DNA of 64,000 bases from positions 2,728,001-2,792,000 of the forward strand of contig JAUIRK010001052.1 in the NCBI GenBank assembly GCA_030549495.1, written 5' to 3'. Below the pieces are notes generated by a model, which saw nothing but the letters and a program-made list of their open reading frames with translations, did not search any database and was not told the DNA's origin. Positions 1 through 11,682 of the stretch are shown piece by piece. Positions within the stretch are counted from its first letter, which is position 1; the number at the start of each line of letters is the position of its first letter. Origin of the DNA: Nectonema munidae (lineage: Eukaryota; Nematomorpha; Nectonematoida; Nectonematidae). Position numbers and translations under genes: made by a program.

Positions 1-14
1 CTGCTACACAATTG

Positions 15-432
15 AATTCTGTAATAAAAGGCTTGATTGTTTAAATTATATTTAGCAAATATAATCAGGGCATTTACCCTAACTTATGTATACTATTAGG
101 TTAATTTAACTCCTTCAGTTACTATTATCAATAGAGATAAACTTTTTAAGCTTTAAATTATAGAGAAGGTTTTTTACTTACTATATAATTTAGTGTTATA
201 AAATATATTCGTCGGCGCGTGAATAGTTTGCGGGTCATTATTCAAATTTACCGAATACATTACTAAGTCTGATTAGCTATGGCTCAAATTCAGATTGACT
301 ATTATATCAAATGAAGCAGAAATTAATTAAAAAATATTAGATTTCAAATATCGATTTAAAGACAAAAGTACTATCAAAAACTACTCACAAGCAAAATAAG
401 TCTTTTAAATAATTGAAATAAAGATATCGAAT
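15..432 (+). repeat. Dispersed repeat R1, copy 1
   Basis: This stretch is clearly similar to 31022-31415 in the same orientation. Shared landmarks in order are AATAAAAGGCTTG, AATATAAT..GGGCATTT, TTTAACTC.TTCAGTTAC, CTCAAATT..CATT/AGATT and AAGTCTTTTAAATAAT. No open reading frame or family signature is visible. The copies carry many substitutions and small indels, so the duplication is old. The left edge may lie outside the window. Confidence 0.7.
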
Positions 433-639
433 TGATAGAAAAAACTGATAAATATGAAATAAAAATTCCACTTTTTTACCCGAATTATTAACATAATAAA
501 TCAATAAATGAAGCATCTCCATCTTATATACTTTACTAATATTGACATATTTAAAAAAATGACAAATAGGAAACAAAATTTTTCAATTTTATACTTCAAT
601 TTTTATTATAACCATAATAAATCAATAATCACGCATCTT

Positions 640-885
640 CTGTTATGTGTTTCCAAGGCATAGCTGAATGCTACTGGACGGGTCCTTAGGTTGCGGATAG
701 AGGAACGACCATCAGATATGATGGTCAACTGCGAATAATCAATAAGCAGTCCCGGACAATCAGCCGCAGTAACACCAGGACATGGTTGAATAGCTTGTTG
801 GCAAAGCTATCCATGAAAAACCACGCATGTCCAAAGACGTACTGTGTGAAGGCGAGTTGTCACGCCTCAAAAGTCAGTTATTCTA
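640..885. repeat. GC-richer island, probable repeat fragment
   Basis: A sharply less AT-rich block containing GGACGGGTCCTTAGG, GGTTGCGGATAGAGGAACGA and AGCAGTCCCGGACAATCAGC. Its base composition is unlike its surroundings, which suggests an inserted element. There is no open frame of useful length. The wording resembles repeat fragments I associate with invertebrate retroelements, but I cannot name a family. Confidence 0.4.
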
Positions 886-954
886 GTAAAAAAGAATTCA
901 AATTTTTTATGAACCAAAATCTGTCACCCTTGGTAGAATAAAACCTATTAAATA

Positions 955-1080
955 ATGCCCACGCTTCAATAACGATGTTCCCGTACGGTTAGGTGACATT
1001 TCATAACTTGACACGTCATCATACGACACTTACACTGGGCATTTCATCATTCGACTTTGCGAAATTGTGCACATATAACC
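955..1080. repeat. Short degenerate array of a GACA-TTCATCA motif
   Basis: The phrase TGACATTTCATAACT, GACACGTCATCATACGACAC and GGGCATTTCATCATTCGAC recur at roughly 15-20 base spacing, giving a small degenerate tandem array. No gene or RNA is visible in it. Confidence 0.4.
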
Positions 1081-1085
1081 AACAA

Positions 1086-2408
1086 GTTCATAATCGCAAT
1101 GACCCGGCAACATTTTTGTATCAATCGGGGCAAAATAATTTAAATTAATTTAAAATTATTTTTATTACTTAAACTATTAAAAATTATTTTAAAGTGCTCT
1201 GTAAAATCTTATAGGTTTATTTGTTTTGTTAATAAAAACTTTACTTAGGTTTTATACTAAAATTTTTTGAATTAAATAAATGTAAATTATACTGATTTTT
1301 AGGTATAAAAATTTTCTAAACAAATTTGAAAAAAGCATTTAAAATGAATATTTTATTACGTATGAAATAGTTAAAACAATCATTTTTCTCCTATTATTTT
1401 AAAATTTGTTAGTATCAAAAATACCTGCCATGTTGGCTCTTCTCTTGCATTCTTATATAATATAGTTTTTACACTTTTTCAATGTTATTTCGCCGATTTG
1501 ATGAAACTTTGCAGGAGGTCCTATGTTTGACACATTGCTCTTGAATGGGGCAGTACATCCATGTTTCGAATTTTAAAAGAATTTTTGGATACTATGATAA
1601 TAGATAAACGTCCATTGCCTTCTACGACATGCAGTGTCCCAAGTTGAAGAATAGGGCTATTGTGACACTGCTTGCCGTAGACTTTATATACACTTTATAA
1701 ACATACATGCATTTTATATACACTAGGGTGTTTCAAAAAAATGAAACTTGTGGGATTTTTATGAGCAACCTCTCGTTACATTCCTTAAAAAACTAGTTTG
1801 GCAAAATTTTATACTGTAAAGTCCACATCTTGATGTCGCGCAAAGCTACAGAAGTTATGGGGGCATAACATGTCCTTCACTCCTGTCTTGTACAGCAGTG
1901 AGTTGTTCATATTTGTGAAGTGACAAAACATTGGGATCGTATTTATCATTATTCATTAAAATTTCAAAAATTTATTAATACATATAGAAGTATACCACTA
2001 CTACAACGAATTACATCTTATGTCGTGAATGGCATGTTTGTTGACTACATCATGTTATCTAATCAATAAGTTGGTGTTTCCTATTATTCACTGTATTTTA
2101 TATTTTTGATTATTTTGATAAATTAGTTTAATATTATGTGATATATCTCTCATGTTATGAATATTATAGGAAATAATCTCCATCACTTTTCTAACATAAA
2201 TACATTAGTTTGCCATTATTAATCGAGATTCAACGTTTCCTGCCATAGCAGTTTAAAGAAAATAGACCCTGCTTTTAGATAAACTATAATAAATCAGATA
2301 CTTATAAGTGTTTATTGTTTGCACTCCTTGTTGATCCACTGCCTCTATTCAAATGCCTGAGTTTTGGAATGGCATGTCAAGAGGAATACCAGAGATGACT
2401 AAGGCCAT
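1086..2408. other. AT-rich non-coding stretch
   Basis: I see no gene or named repeat here. The left end of the transposon whose coding remains begin at 2409 should lie in this interval. A possible but unsupported candidate is the GGGTGTTTC segment near 1728. Confidence 0.5.
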
Positions 2409-4466
2409 ATGAGAAACCACTCTAAAATTCAAAAGCAATGGGAAAAGGCCAATATTCCAACAAAATATTATTGTCACATCCTTAAAAAAGTGAAGAAGCT
2501 ACACGATGAGTACGCGGCCCTCAAGAAATCCAAATCCCAAGAATCTGGGAAAGCGGTGGAGAACCGAAAGTCTTTTCAGGTCAAGCTAAAACAATTGTTT
2601 GACATAGCTCATCAGGATGCAATGCAGATGATGATAATCAAAGAAGATCGGGATTTTCTCGAGGCTCAAAGGAAGCATCGACGAGAAGGAAAGATGCAAG
2701 GATTGAACCAAAGTTGGGTTAGTAAAGAGGAAAGGAAAAGGAAACGAATTATGACAGAGACGAACAGATTACAAAGAGAAAAAGAGGCATACGAGGAAAA
2801 ATTTCCAAAAACTATCTATGAATCGTCGTCGTCTTCATCGAGTCCCATAGTTGAAAGTCCATATAAATCTCCAGACAAAAAATCTTGCAGAAATAGGAAA
2901 GCCGCCGTCATTAATCCAGAAGTCGCTGCAGCTCTTGATCGAAGTCAGGTAAGCAGTCGAGGAGCAATGACGCTACTTCTTCCATTCGCCTCCGTCCTGG
3001 GGTCAAAGGTGCACAATCCACATACATCGGAGTAAACATCGTGAAGAAAGAGCCGCTGAAATAAAGAAGTCTTTCTTTCCAACTGTTCCTCTGACTGTCC
3101 ACTGGGATGGTAAGTTGATGACTGCACTTACTAATGGAGAAGTAGTGGATCGCCTTCCTATTCTTGTTTCTGAAGAAAGAGTTCTCAAGCTGCTTGCTGC
3201 TCCGATCACCGATGGTAAAGCTGAGCCGACAGCCACCACAATTATTAACGTCATCAAGGAATGGAACCTTCAAGAGAGGATTGCAGCGCTTTGCTTCGAC
3301 ACGACTGCGACTAACACCGGTCGCAAAGGCGGTGTCTGCCTGCGTCTGCAGCAGATCCTTAGACGTGTCTCTTGAGTCAAGCTTGTAGACATCATGTTTT
3401 GGAGCTTCTACTAAAAGCAGTCTTTTCTTCATTGGTTCAAGAGGTGTCACATAGCCCTTATACCACAATTTTTCAACATTACAAAGAGTTTTGGCCTTCT
3501 GAGGATAAAACAAACTATCAAACAGCCGAAGATGCAAATCGAGTTACATCGTGGGCTACTGATGTCCTCAATTTTTGCCAAAGTCAGCTGCACTTTAATC
3601 ATCCACGCGACGACTACAGAGAGCTTCTTGAGTTGGTCATTATCTTTCTTGAAGGGGTGCGACATGGCTGCGAAAGCATCACTTTTCGAAAACTCGGGGC
3701 TTTAAATCGAGCACGATGGATGGCTCGGGTCATATATAGCTTGAAGATGTGGATATTCTTTCCCCAGTTCTCTCACTATCGACTTAAAAGACCCTCTTCT
3801 TCCCGTGTAGCACAATCAAGTATTTTGGAGAATTTAAATGATTTCTGCATTTTTATTGCCAAGCATTACGTTCGTGCCTGGTTCTTGGCACGTTCAGTTG
3901 TCAGTGCTCCCCGTCATGATATCGCCCTTTTCAACGCTCTGGAAGAAGAAGACAACAATATGTCAGGAAGGTTGGGACGAAGACGCTGGAACGCCATATG
4001 TGGTATCTGTCTGAGATTAACGTTGGAATGGCACTCTTTGATGAAGAACTGTCTCTTCAGGAGAAGAAATTGTTCGTCGCAAACATGAAGGCAACTGACC
4101 GATCCGAAGAGAATTCTCCCCGTCCTAGGGCTCTTTCTGATGGAATAAAAGACAAGGTAGTGACCTCCTTTGTAACTAAAAATACCAAGAAATTCTTAAC
4201 TCATGAATATCGACACACGTTTTTTTTTGACGAGGATCCGGCAAAATGGAAGGATAACCCTTCTTATCAAGCTGGACTCCAGCGAGTAGAGAGACTGGTT
4301 GTGACCAACGATGCAGCGGAGCGTGGAGTGGCTCTGGTTTAGCAATTCACAAAGAGTGGGAGGACCAAGGCAGAAGACCAACTTCAGTTCCTTCTTCGTG
4401 TAGTCGAAGCCCACGGGAAAGAATTCAAAAGCCGAACCAACTCCTGCCTTATGAAAAAGTTGAAAT
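2409..4466 (+). pseudogene. Decayed transposase-like coding region, hAT-like RNase H family
   Basis: Consecutive + strand frames give one recognisable but broken protein. It begins with a charged, probably coiled-coil N-terminus (2409-2900) with a run of serines. HWDGKLMTALTNGEVVDRLP follows near 3100, then CFDTTATNTGRKGG near 3295, ACRHHVLELLLKAVF near 3384, HMWYLSEINVGMALFD near 3995, and AERGVALV near 4317. It ends with a QFLLRVVEAH segment. The Asp motif, the Cys-x-His-His motif and the late Glu are arranged as in hAT-like RNase H fold transposases. I recognise this wording as a repeated uncharacterised family in many invertebrates. About four interruptions make it inactive. Terminal repeats were not found, so the class is inferred. 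Confidence 0.6.
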
Positions 4467-4831
4467 GAATTGCGTGACATTATACCATTGGCCGATGCTC
4501 TTCAAATTTTTTATATTTTATTTTTAATTAAAAAAGAACAAAATATTTCCAAATCTCTCTTGCATCTTTTTCTTTGATGCTTATCAGTTTTGAAACTCAT
4601 CGACAGTTGTAAGAATTTGTTTAATGATGGACTAATTTGCAAACTGAATGTTTTGATTTTGGAAGAAAATTTCGCATACTCTATTCCTTCAAAATTTTAC
4701 AGTACGTTAAATTTCTGGTTTTTTATTGAAATATCAAAATTTTAATTAAAGTATTCAAATAGCTAATCTTTTCTTAGTTCACATCATTGAAGTTTTTACT
4801 TTTTGAAGTGATTTTGCATCAAAACTAGACA
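4467..4831. other. AT-rich non-coding stretch
   Basis: This follows the transposase remnant. I see no gene and no convincing right terminal repeat. Confidence 0.5.
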
Positions 4832-4984
4832 CAAGGGCATGAGTAGGTTTGGTTAGATGCTGGATTCGATAACTCAAGGTCTTGGGTTCGATCCTGCATC
4901 AAGAATGCTTTCCTCATAGTTCGATACAGGCTGTGCAATTGTGCCTTCTCGATGAAAACACCCCATGGTACCTTTACCTTTAAA
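4832..4984 (+). repeat. tRNA-derived SINE, family S1
   Basis: It starts GGGCATGAGTAGGTTTGG and carries a clear RNA polymerase III B box, GGGTTCGATCC, near 4886. The body holds CATAGTTCGATACAGG and CAATTGTGCCTTCTCGATG, and the tail reads CCCCATGGTACCTTTACC. At least four other copies occur: 40762-40905 (+), 34512-34659 (-), 37328-37418 (+, 5'-truncated) and a diverged one at 18048-18165 (+). Confidence 0.75.
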
Positions 4985-7495
4985 AATGATCAGCGTTTAT
5001 AGTTAGTTCACTTCTAATTTTTATTTTTTTTAATTTATTATGAGTAAATAAAATTTTGATAGACTCCTATAAATATAAAAAAGTCACCAATATTCCCGTT
5101 TAAGTTTTAACATAATCTAAAATTTGTAAATTCGATATGTTTATCCTTTAGTCGTAGGGATAATAAAAGGATAAAAATATTATCCTATCGCATGCTTTTT
5201 TACAAATATAATTTGCGTAAGTTATATAGAATTATAATTCTCACCTTTTGTGCTCGATTCTCCTTTTTCTTCAAATAAAATGACCCTGAAATCAATTATT
5301 ATTTTTAATTCATAATTTCCTCCTAAAATATATAAATCTAATAGATGGTGACAAGATAACAATAGCATCATTAAATCAGTTTTTTACCGTAAAGCATTTG
5401 AATGTATAAACTTTTTTTCTAAATTTATTTTTTAATGATTTGATGGTGATATTAATTCTGTTCAGGCAAACATGATGGAGATGATGTAGAAACAATTATC
5501 CGCATAACTCATTCCCAAGATTTTTCGACTCATTCTCTTCCAAAGTTAAAGCTTTGTGAGTATTTGAAAACGTTTAAAACTAAGTAATGCGAGGAAGATA
5601 CTCTAACAATGAAAAAATCTATCACTCTATTTCTATTTAGTTATTTATTTTCTCTGCTTTTCATTGATTTTTGCTTTTTAAAAAAAGTATATATATATTT
5701 ATTTATTTTGATATTTAAAATATTCCCGAGTGCATTCGAAGCTATAGACACTAATTTATTTATTTTTAATTTTATGGTAATTATCAAAATGATTTTGATG
5801 CCAAACGAATTTGGTTAAATCCTGAAGTAAATTGGGTAAAATGATAATAAGAATAAAGTATTTTTTGCTTTTTATCTTCAATTTAATAACTTTTTAGATT
5901 TACTAAAATTTATTATTTTATTTTGAATTTTTAAGCTTATGTCAAGTATATGTCTACTATTTGGTCATAGAATCATTTAGTTAAAACGAATTCAAATTTT
6001 TAGATGCCATATACCATGGGTTGGTAAGGACTGCTCTTATATTATGTAATATTATTTCCAATATTTAATGTTTATAAACTAATATTTTTTGGATATCCTT
6101 ACAAAACATTTATGATGATATATTTTTTGTTTTATCAAAATGAATTTAAATTGTAGTTACCTTTATTATTGAAAAAAAATAAATATTTTGTATTTAGTTT
6201 CTTTCCCAAAAATAAGTAATCAGTCCAAATTTGGATTAATGTATTCTCTTTATACAAAATTTGAAAACAGCCAAAATTTATCACCTTTTACCATTAATTC
6301 CGCAGACAAAATAAATGTACCTTGTCAACTTATCGCAGAAATCTGAATTAAAATTGGTTAGACTAAAAATCATTGGTAACTAAGGCATTTTTTGGATTCT
6401 TTGTTTTTAAATATTTGAATTTACAAAAAAATATCGACCTAACATTAAAGGTGAGAGAATACGAAAAATGGCTTTGTTATAAAATATATGGAATTGACTC
6501 GAAACTAACATATAACCTGGCTACTAAATGATAATATTCTTTAAAAGTTTATTAAAAATGTGATTATATACAATTGTATTAATAGGTTCAAGGTGACATT
6601 TTCAGATTTCCAAGTTTATAATATCTATTATTCTATTTACTTTAAACATAATTTTTGCATATTTCAAAAGCCCTTTTATTTAAAAATATAGACAAAAGGG
6701 CCTTTTCAAGGTTCCAGAAAGTACAAAGTAGTTGGTTTTTATACTAGGCCGTTCTTTTGTTAAACTTATATTTTCAAGACATACCTAGTTTTTCGAACCA
6801 AAACACTTTCATTGTTTTGTTTACAATTTTTCACTTTTGGGAAGTTGTCTATGTAGTTAAACTCCACCAGCGTTTGATAAATTAAACAAGGAGGATTCCA
6901 AATATCCTCCTTGATTTGAATGAATGTATACTTTTTGTTATTTGATATGACGATTTTAATGACTCCTAATATTTCATCAATACTTTTAATTTCATTACAT
7001 AGTTATTAATTAACTGTGAAAAATAAGTTATGTTAAAAAATTATTGATTTAGGACATGAAATATTTTTGAGAGCTGCGTTGTACAGAAAAATACAAAATA
7101 TTTTATTTTAAATCTCAAAACATCGTTACCCAATGCAAAAGTTAAAAAAAAAAATAATGTGTCAATAAAAATACTGACATCCAATAAGCCAATGATTCAC
7201 ATTCTTTAATTTGACTCTGCCTTCTTTTTATGTGAATTTTATCGGTGAATTTTATTCTTTTTTTCTTACTTGTAAAAGACTAAATATATAAAACGTTCTG
7301 CCTCCCAATTTGACATCTTCCAATAATGGAAAATATTCTTCCTATAGATATTAATAAGATTATTTATTCTCCTTTTTAAATTTTTAATATATAAATACAA
7401 TTATGGAAAATAAAACCAAATAGTTAAACATAGCTATCGAACCAAGTATATTCTACAATCTAAGGGAACTTAATGAATTAGTAGTCTTTTTATAA
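4985..7495. other. AT-rich non-coding stretch
   Basis: About 2.5 kb with no gene, RNA or named repeat that I can support. The only open frame (5609-5818) is a low-complexity Phe/Leu/Ile frame made by T-rich sequence. Confidence 0.5.
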
Positions 7496-7957
7496 CAGTG
7501 GTTCCTAACTTTTTTTGCGGCATCACCCCTTGAAACTATGCAATGTATTGAGACGACGCATGTATTCGAAAAAATTTGAATTTAACTCTTAATTATCCTG
7601 AAAAATGAATTTTATTATGAATATAATATTTACAGAAAAAATATTCATTACATTGTTTTTGCGATATAATCAATTCTATGGAGGAATCTTACTTGATCGT
7701 GGTAAGTTGAATGAGATTGAACTATAGCTATCTTCTAGTTTTGTCGAAAATAGAATATCTTATTCAGAACATTTTATTTTCAAATGCGTATCTTCACAAC
7801 GTTACGCAAATCAAAAAATTTCTTCTTTCTGTTAAAATAAATTACATAAAAATTTAAAATACAGTTATGCTAAGTTTGCATAAAAACGAAAAGGGCGTTA
7901 ACAGTTCTCGACCCCAAAAAATTATTTTTACCCCAGTTGGTGTTATGAACCTAGAAC
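7496..7957. mobile_element. Short non-autonomous hAT-like element, diverged
   Basis: It opens CAGTGGTTCCTAACTTTTTT, a typical hAT terminus. It closes with GGTGTTATGAACCTAG, whose reverse complement shares GGTTC.TAAC with the left end. It has C-rich and G-rich subterminal tracts (ATCACCCC, ACCCCAG) and no coding capacity. The target duplication is not clean, so the edges are approximate. Confidence 0.45.
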
Positions 7958-9167
7958 TTCTATCAATTCCATTTATACATGTAATTTTTCCATCATATAT
8001 CACCCCTCCACAGTAAAAAAACTTCCCATCTAGAAAATTGGAAAATTAATTTTTCTACTTAAGCCCAACAAAGACTTCAACCTACTAATCAATTGAAGAC
8101 CCATAACTATTTCTACAGTTATTGGAAACATTCTGGAAAAAATTACACACAGACACTTTTTATTCACAGAACCTAATCAACAACTTTAAATTCTCCTTCT
8201 TGATATCCTAAGCTCGAAAGCTCATTTCTTGCAATGCTATAAAGACTAAATTCATTTTTCGTTCATTAATAGTACATAAATAGTCAACATTGAAAGTTTA
8301 CTTTTCTCTTCTAAATGCTTTTTGAATCCACATACATATTCAAAATCTTATTCAATACTACTAAAAGTTCTTTAGTTCACTTCACACGAAAACACTCTCC
8401 TCACTTGCCGATCTAGATCACAAACCGCATTTGCTTACCTACCTCTAAAACTGTGAAATTCTTTGGACTAACATTTCTAACTTACATTTAACTGAAACTG
8501 TTTCTTCTTTTAACAAACTCCACAACAAACTCATCAAGATAGACTTTTCTGTGAAAAAAGCAATCTTATACAATTGGGGCCTTTCACTGCTATACTTTAT
8601 ATATATATATATCTACAAATCCATAATTCTTCCTGATCCAAAACGGACAGAGACGATCGGGTTGGCTATCTAACAGATAAAAAATTGAAATTATTTGATT
8701 TTGAATATTTGAGTGCCCGATTCGGATAGAATAATACAGGGATGATTAATCCCTTGAATATGTTAAATTTTGGGCACGAAGACATTTTTCACCTTTTTGG
8801 GTAGGTTGCAAAAATAACCAATATAATCCTAGAGACGCTATTAACGTCATATAAATATAGTGAGAGCTCCTTCGGAAAGTGTTAGAAGTGTATATAAAGC
8901 CATATTGAGCATTTTTAAAGATTTTGTAAAAAATTCCCTATGTATGCCAAAGGGATTAATATCAATTTCAAGGTAAGGTTTCGAATTTGGAGGTATTGTC
9001 TTTAGAAAAATGAACATAACTTCTCTATATATATGCAAAGCTTCATCTTGATAAAAATTGTATTTATATTTTTTGAACTTTTGTTGGAAAATAGGCTAAC
9101 TTGAAGTTTTCAATCCCTTCTGGGAAAATGATTTAAATTCTAAATGAAATAGTTTTTAACCTAAAGG
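7958..9167. other. Non-coding; C-skewed segment at about 8030-8640
   Basis: Between about 8030 and 8640 the + strand is markedly C-rich relative to G, as in the LINE fragment at 10281-11175. This may be another decayed LINE piece, but no reverse-transcriptase or nuclease motif is readable. A short (AT)n run lies near 8600. Nothing else is visible. Confidence 0.35.
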
Positions 9168-9310
9168 ATAGAGCCTCAATAGTTGTTAGGGCTTAAGAGT
9201 TGAAATTCAGGGGTTCGAACCCCAAGGCTCCCAACTCTAAAAACAAATTTACAAAAATTGTTGTTAACCATCTTAAGCATAATGCAAGCATATAGCCTTA
9301 CGGCTGAAAG
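9168..9310 (+). repeat. tRNA-derived SINE, family S2
   Basis: It contains GAGCCTCAATAGTTGTTAGG followed by the B-box phrase GGGGTTCGAACCCC (near 9212) and GGCTCCCAACTCT. The segment 27015-27125 matches it at both the head (AGCCTCAATGGTTATTA) and the CCCAACTCT block. The 3' end is not sharply defined. Confidence 0.6.
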
Positions 9311-9797
9311 TGCTTTGATATCTCCAATCAACCTAAAGGATGTTAAATCAGTTGAATTTTATCACTCAAGAAAGATTATCAAAAAATTATAAGAGAATTT
9401 CCAGTTTTTACCATTTTTTGGCAAAATAATTTTCCTTGAAAACTAACTAAGATATGACTAAACTAATTGTAGATTCGGAATCTAAGAGAAAAACTGATAT
9501 ATATTCCACTAATAAATTTCAGAAATTGAATATTCTAAAAATATTACTTTATACTTTCAGAACGGTATGACTTTTTACCCAAATACACAGAAATATAATT
9601 TTTTTCACAAATAAGAACTTGAAATTAAAAATATATTAGATAAATGCTTAAAATAAAAAGATACACAGATATTTAAGTATGAATGAGGACTGGCAATAGA
9701 GTATTGTTATAAATTTTTATGTCTCCCATTAGCTTGGGCAACCACATATATTAATAAACAAAGTGGTTTGATATTCAACCAACTAGTATAAAAGTAT
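9311..9797. other. AT-rich non-coding stretch
   Basis: I see no gene or repeat that I can name here. Confidence 0.5.
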
Positions 9798-10280
9798 ATT
9801 TGGGTCAATGATGGATTTACCTTGGGGGGGGGGGGGGGGGGGGGGTAGGGGGCGGCACCCCTTTGTTTTTTTATAGTTGAGTTTTTACACACATTTCAAA
9901 AATTAAAAATGAAATTATAAAAACAATGTAACAATTAGACAATGTAGTAACTTTGAATATGAATCTTTATGATAAAGGTTAAATGTAGTGTGGTATATTC
10001 ATCGAAAAAAGTACTAATTTGCAGCTAACATCGAGCTATGGATAATCTAGCAGAAGCAAGGCTTAAACCCGGAACTTCAGATCGATAGCAGCGCTTCTAA
10101 TCGTTTAACCTCGCAGCCACTAAACCACTTACGTTTCGATAAAAATGGAAAAGTTAGATTAAACTTTTAAATAACAACTTTTCATGATAGAAAATATTAG
10201 AAAAAAAATTTAAAAAGTGGCACAGCCACACCCCCCCCCTCACCCCAAATTTTTGTCCAAGATCCATCCCTGATTTGGGT
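9798..10280. mobile_element. Non-autonomous hAT element with perfect 8-bp target duplication
   Basis: The element is 9806-10272. It is flanked by ATTTGGGT at 9798-9805 and again at 10273-10280, a perfect 8-bp duplication as hAT transposases make. The terminal inverted repeats are CAATGATGGAT (left) and CAGGGATGGAT (right, reverse complement). A long G run lies inside the left end (about 9824-9846) and a C run inside the right end. There is no transposase. The interior includes a tRNA-like segment (10025-10135). Confidence 0.8.
10025..10135 (-). repeat. tRNA-like (SINE-type) segment inside the hAT element
   Basis: Read on the - strand it has an A-box-like TGGTTTAGTGG followed about 45 bases later by a degenerate B-box-like GGGTTTAAGCC. 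This spacing suits a tRNA-derived promoter. It does not fold into a convincing full tRNA, so I treat it as a SINE head or decayed tRNA captured by the transposon. Confidence 0.4.
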
Positions 10281-11175
10281 AAAAAGCCCCACTCCTTTCA
10301 GAATGTCTTCCAAATGAAACCTCTTTTAACACACCATTTCTGTTTAGCCTTCTGATTCTCTTCTTTTCAATACTCCCATAAACTTTCCTATTCGTTCTCG
10401 CTCAGAGTCTATTATCTCCAATTTAGCAAACTCTCCCCATCCTCAAATGTCTATCAATGAAGTCATACAGGCTATCGATTGTCTTAATCCCAATTCTTGT
10501 AACTTCAACCTTTTATCTCCACTTCACATCTAAAAATGTTTCAATCATTTTCTTGAGCACCTTATTTTGATTTACAATTTTTGCTTATTTCTTTCTCACT
10601 CTCCATCTATATAGAAATATGGACATGTCATTCATATTCCAAAGCGCAATAAAGACTTATCTGTTGTCCCTAATTGGCGTTCTACCTGTTCTCGGTAAAG
10701 TTCTTCAAAAGATCATGAGGAACTGCTTCTTCTTTAACATAAAATCCAATAATCTAATTCACAATTTGCATATCTCTCTCATATAAATACTTAAATGGGT
10801 CTCTCTAATCTTTCATCCTACGTCGATTACTCTGTATCAAATCATAAAGTCTTTTTAATCCTTTTTCTCGACATTTCCAATGCTATCAATTCCGATTCTC
10901 ATCCAACCATCCTTCTTAATATGTTGTGTAAAAAATACACCCCATACACAATCAAATTCATTCAGAACTATCTCTTTAGGCGTAAACTTGTTGTTAAACA
11001 TAAATCCTTCACTGCAATCCATTATCTACTTCTATTTACTCCGCAAGGAGTTTTCCTCTCAGACTTTCTCTGTTTAATATTAATTAAACCTATAGAAGAC
11101 TTATTCACATTTAATTTTCATTTCTCTTGGGTTTTTTCAGATTACCTACTAGTGAATCAAATATTGATAAAATGA
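10281..11175 (+). pseudogene. LINE reverse-transcriptase fragment (CR1/Jockey-like)
   Basis: The + strand reads, across broken frames, SINEVIQAIDCLNPNS (near 10450), then KYGHVIHIPKRNKDLSVVPN (near 10617), which is the 'WK..I.PI.K......NYRPIS' part of a non-LTR reverse transcriptase. An open frame at 10795-11175 gives LILFLDISNAINSDSHP (motif A, the catalytic Asp region) and FTPQGVFLSDFL (the 'PQGS.LSP.LF' motif). The endonuclease part, the YxDD motif and the 3' end are missing or unreadable. The fragment is in multiple frames and inactive. The strand is strongly C-rich over G. Assignment to non-LTR retrotransposons is fairly safe; the clade is a guess. Confidence 0.6.
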
Positions 11176-11459
11176 TCCCTTTTTTTACACTCTGACAACT
11201 TTTGCCAGTACAGAAAAACATAATTATATATCAAAACCCAGTATCTTACCAAATTTATTCACGCCCCTAAATTAATTTATTTTATCATTTGTTTAAATCA
11301 ATTTTTCTTTTTAAAACGTAATATTTTAGACTACAGTTAGAGAATTTTTACAAAATCAAACGGGGACAAAAAGTGTGTCGAAGAAAATCACGAACAAAAT
11401 TGTTTTTTCTTACAAAAATAATAAATAAATAAAATACTTTGAATGTAAGAGATACGTTT
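11176..11459. other. AT-rich non-coding stretch
   Basis: It lies between the LINE fragment and inverted repeat A. No gene is seen. Confidence 0.5.
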
Positions 11460-11682
11460 GGGAGTAACTAATTTGTGCCAACTAGGGTATTTTGTGCCAA
11501 CTACGTGAAAAATGTAGTTTTCTTCAAAAAAATTTGGAAATAAATTTAAACCATAGTAATTTCTAAAAGTTTCATCATAAATCTTCAAGTAGATTTTTTT
11601 TAATTCAATAAAATCACTTTTTTCTTGTTTTTTTATTTTATCCGACATGTTTTTTAAATTATTTATCAATCTTTTCAAGACT
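11460..11682 (-). repeat. Inverted repeat A (partner at 24723-24951)
   Basis: Its reverse complement runs from GTCTTGAAAAGATTGATAAA to TAGTTACTCCC and is almost identical to 24723-24951 on the + strand, apart from a few substitutions and a ~6-7 base insertion in the other copy. On the - strand it is open and encodes MSDKIKKQEKSDFIELKKIY...EENYIFHVVGTKYPSWH within a 96-residue frame (11388-11678). I do not recognise the protein. Similarity stops sharply at both edges. It contains two direct copies of TTTGTGCCAACTA. Confidence 0.8.

Noticed and set aside
2911-3537. 208-codon open frame on the - strand
   Set aside because: It lies opposite the transposase-like + strand frames, which carry the recognisable motifs. 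Its own translation shows none.
5609-5818. Hydrophobic 69-codon frame resembling a small membrane protein
   Set aside because: It consists of Phe/Leu/Ile/Lys from T-rich DNA, with no conserved motif or supporting gene structure. The same kind of frame occurs all over the window.
7440-7500. Clean target duplication TTTTATAA for the element at 7496
   Set aside because: The best right-hand candidate (TTCTATCA) matches at only 6 of 8 and conflicts with the inverted-repeat alignment.
9179-9236. Possible tRNA gene around GGGGTTCGAACCCC
   Set aside because: Only the T-arm-like B box is convincing. No complete cloverleaf with acceptor and anticodon arms can be drawn, and a related copy at 27015 shows it is a SINE.
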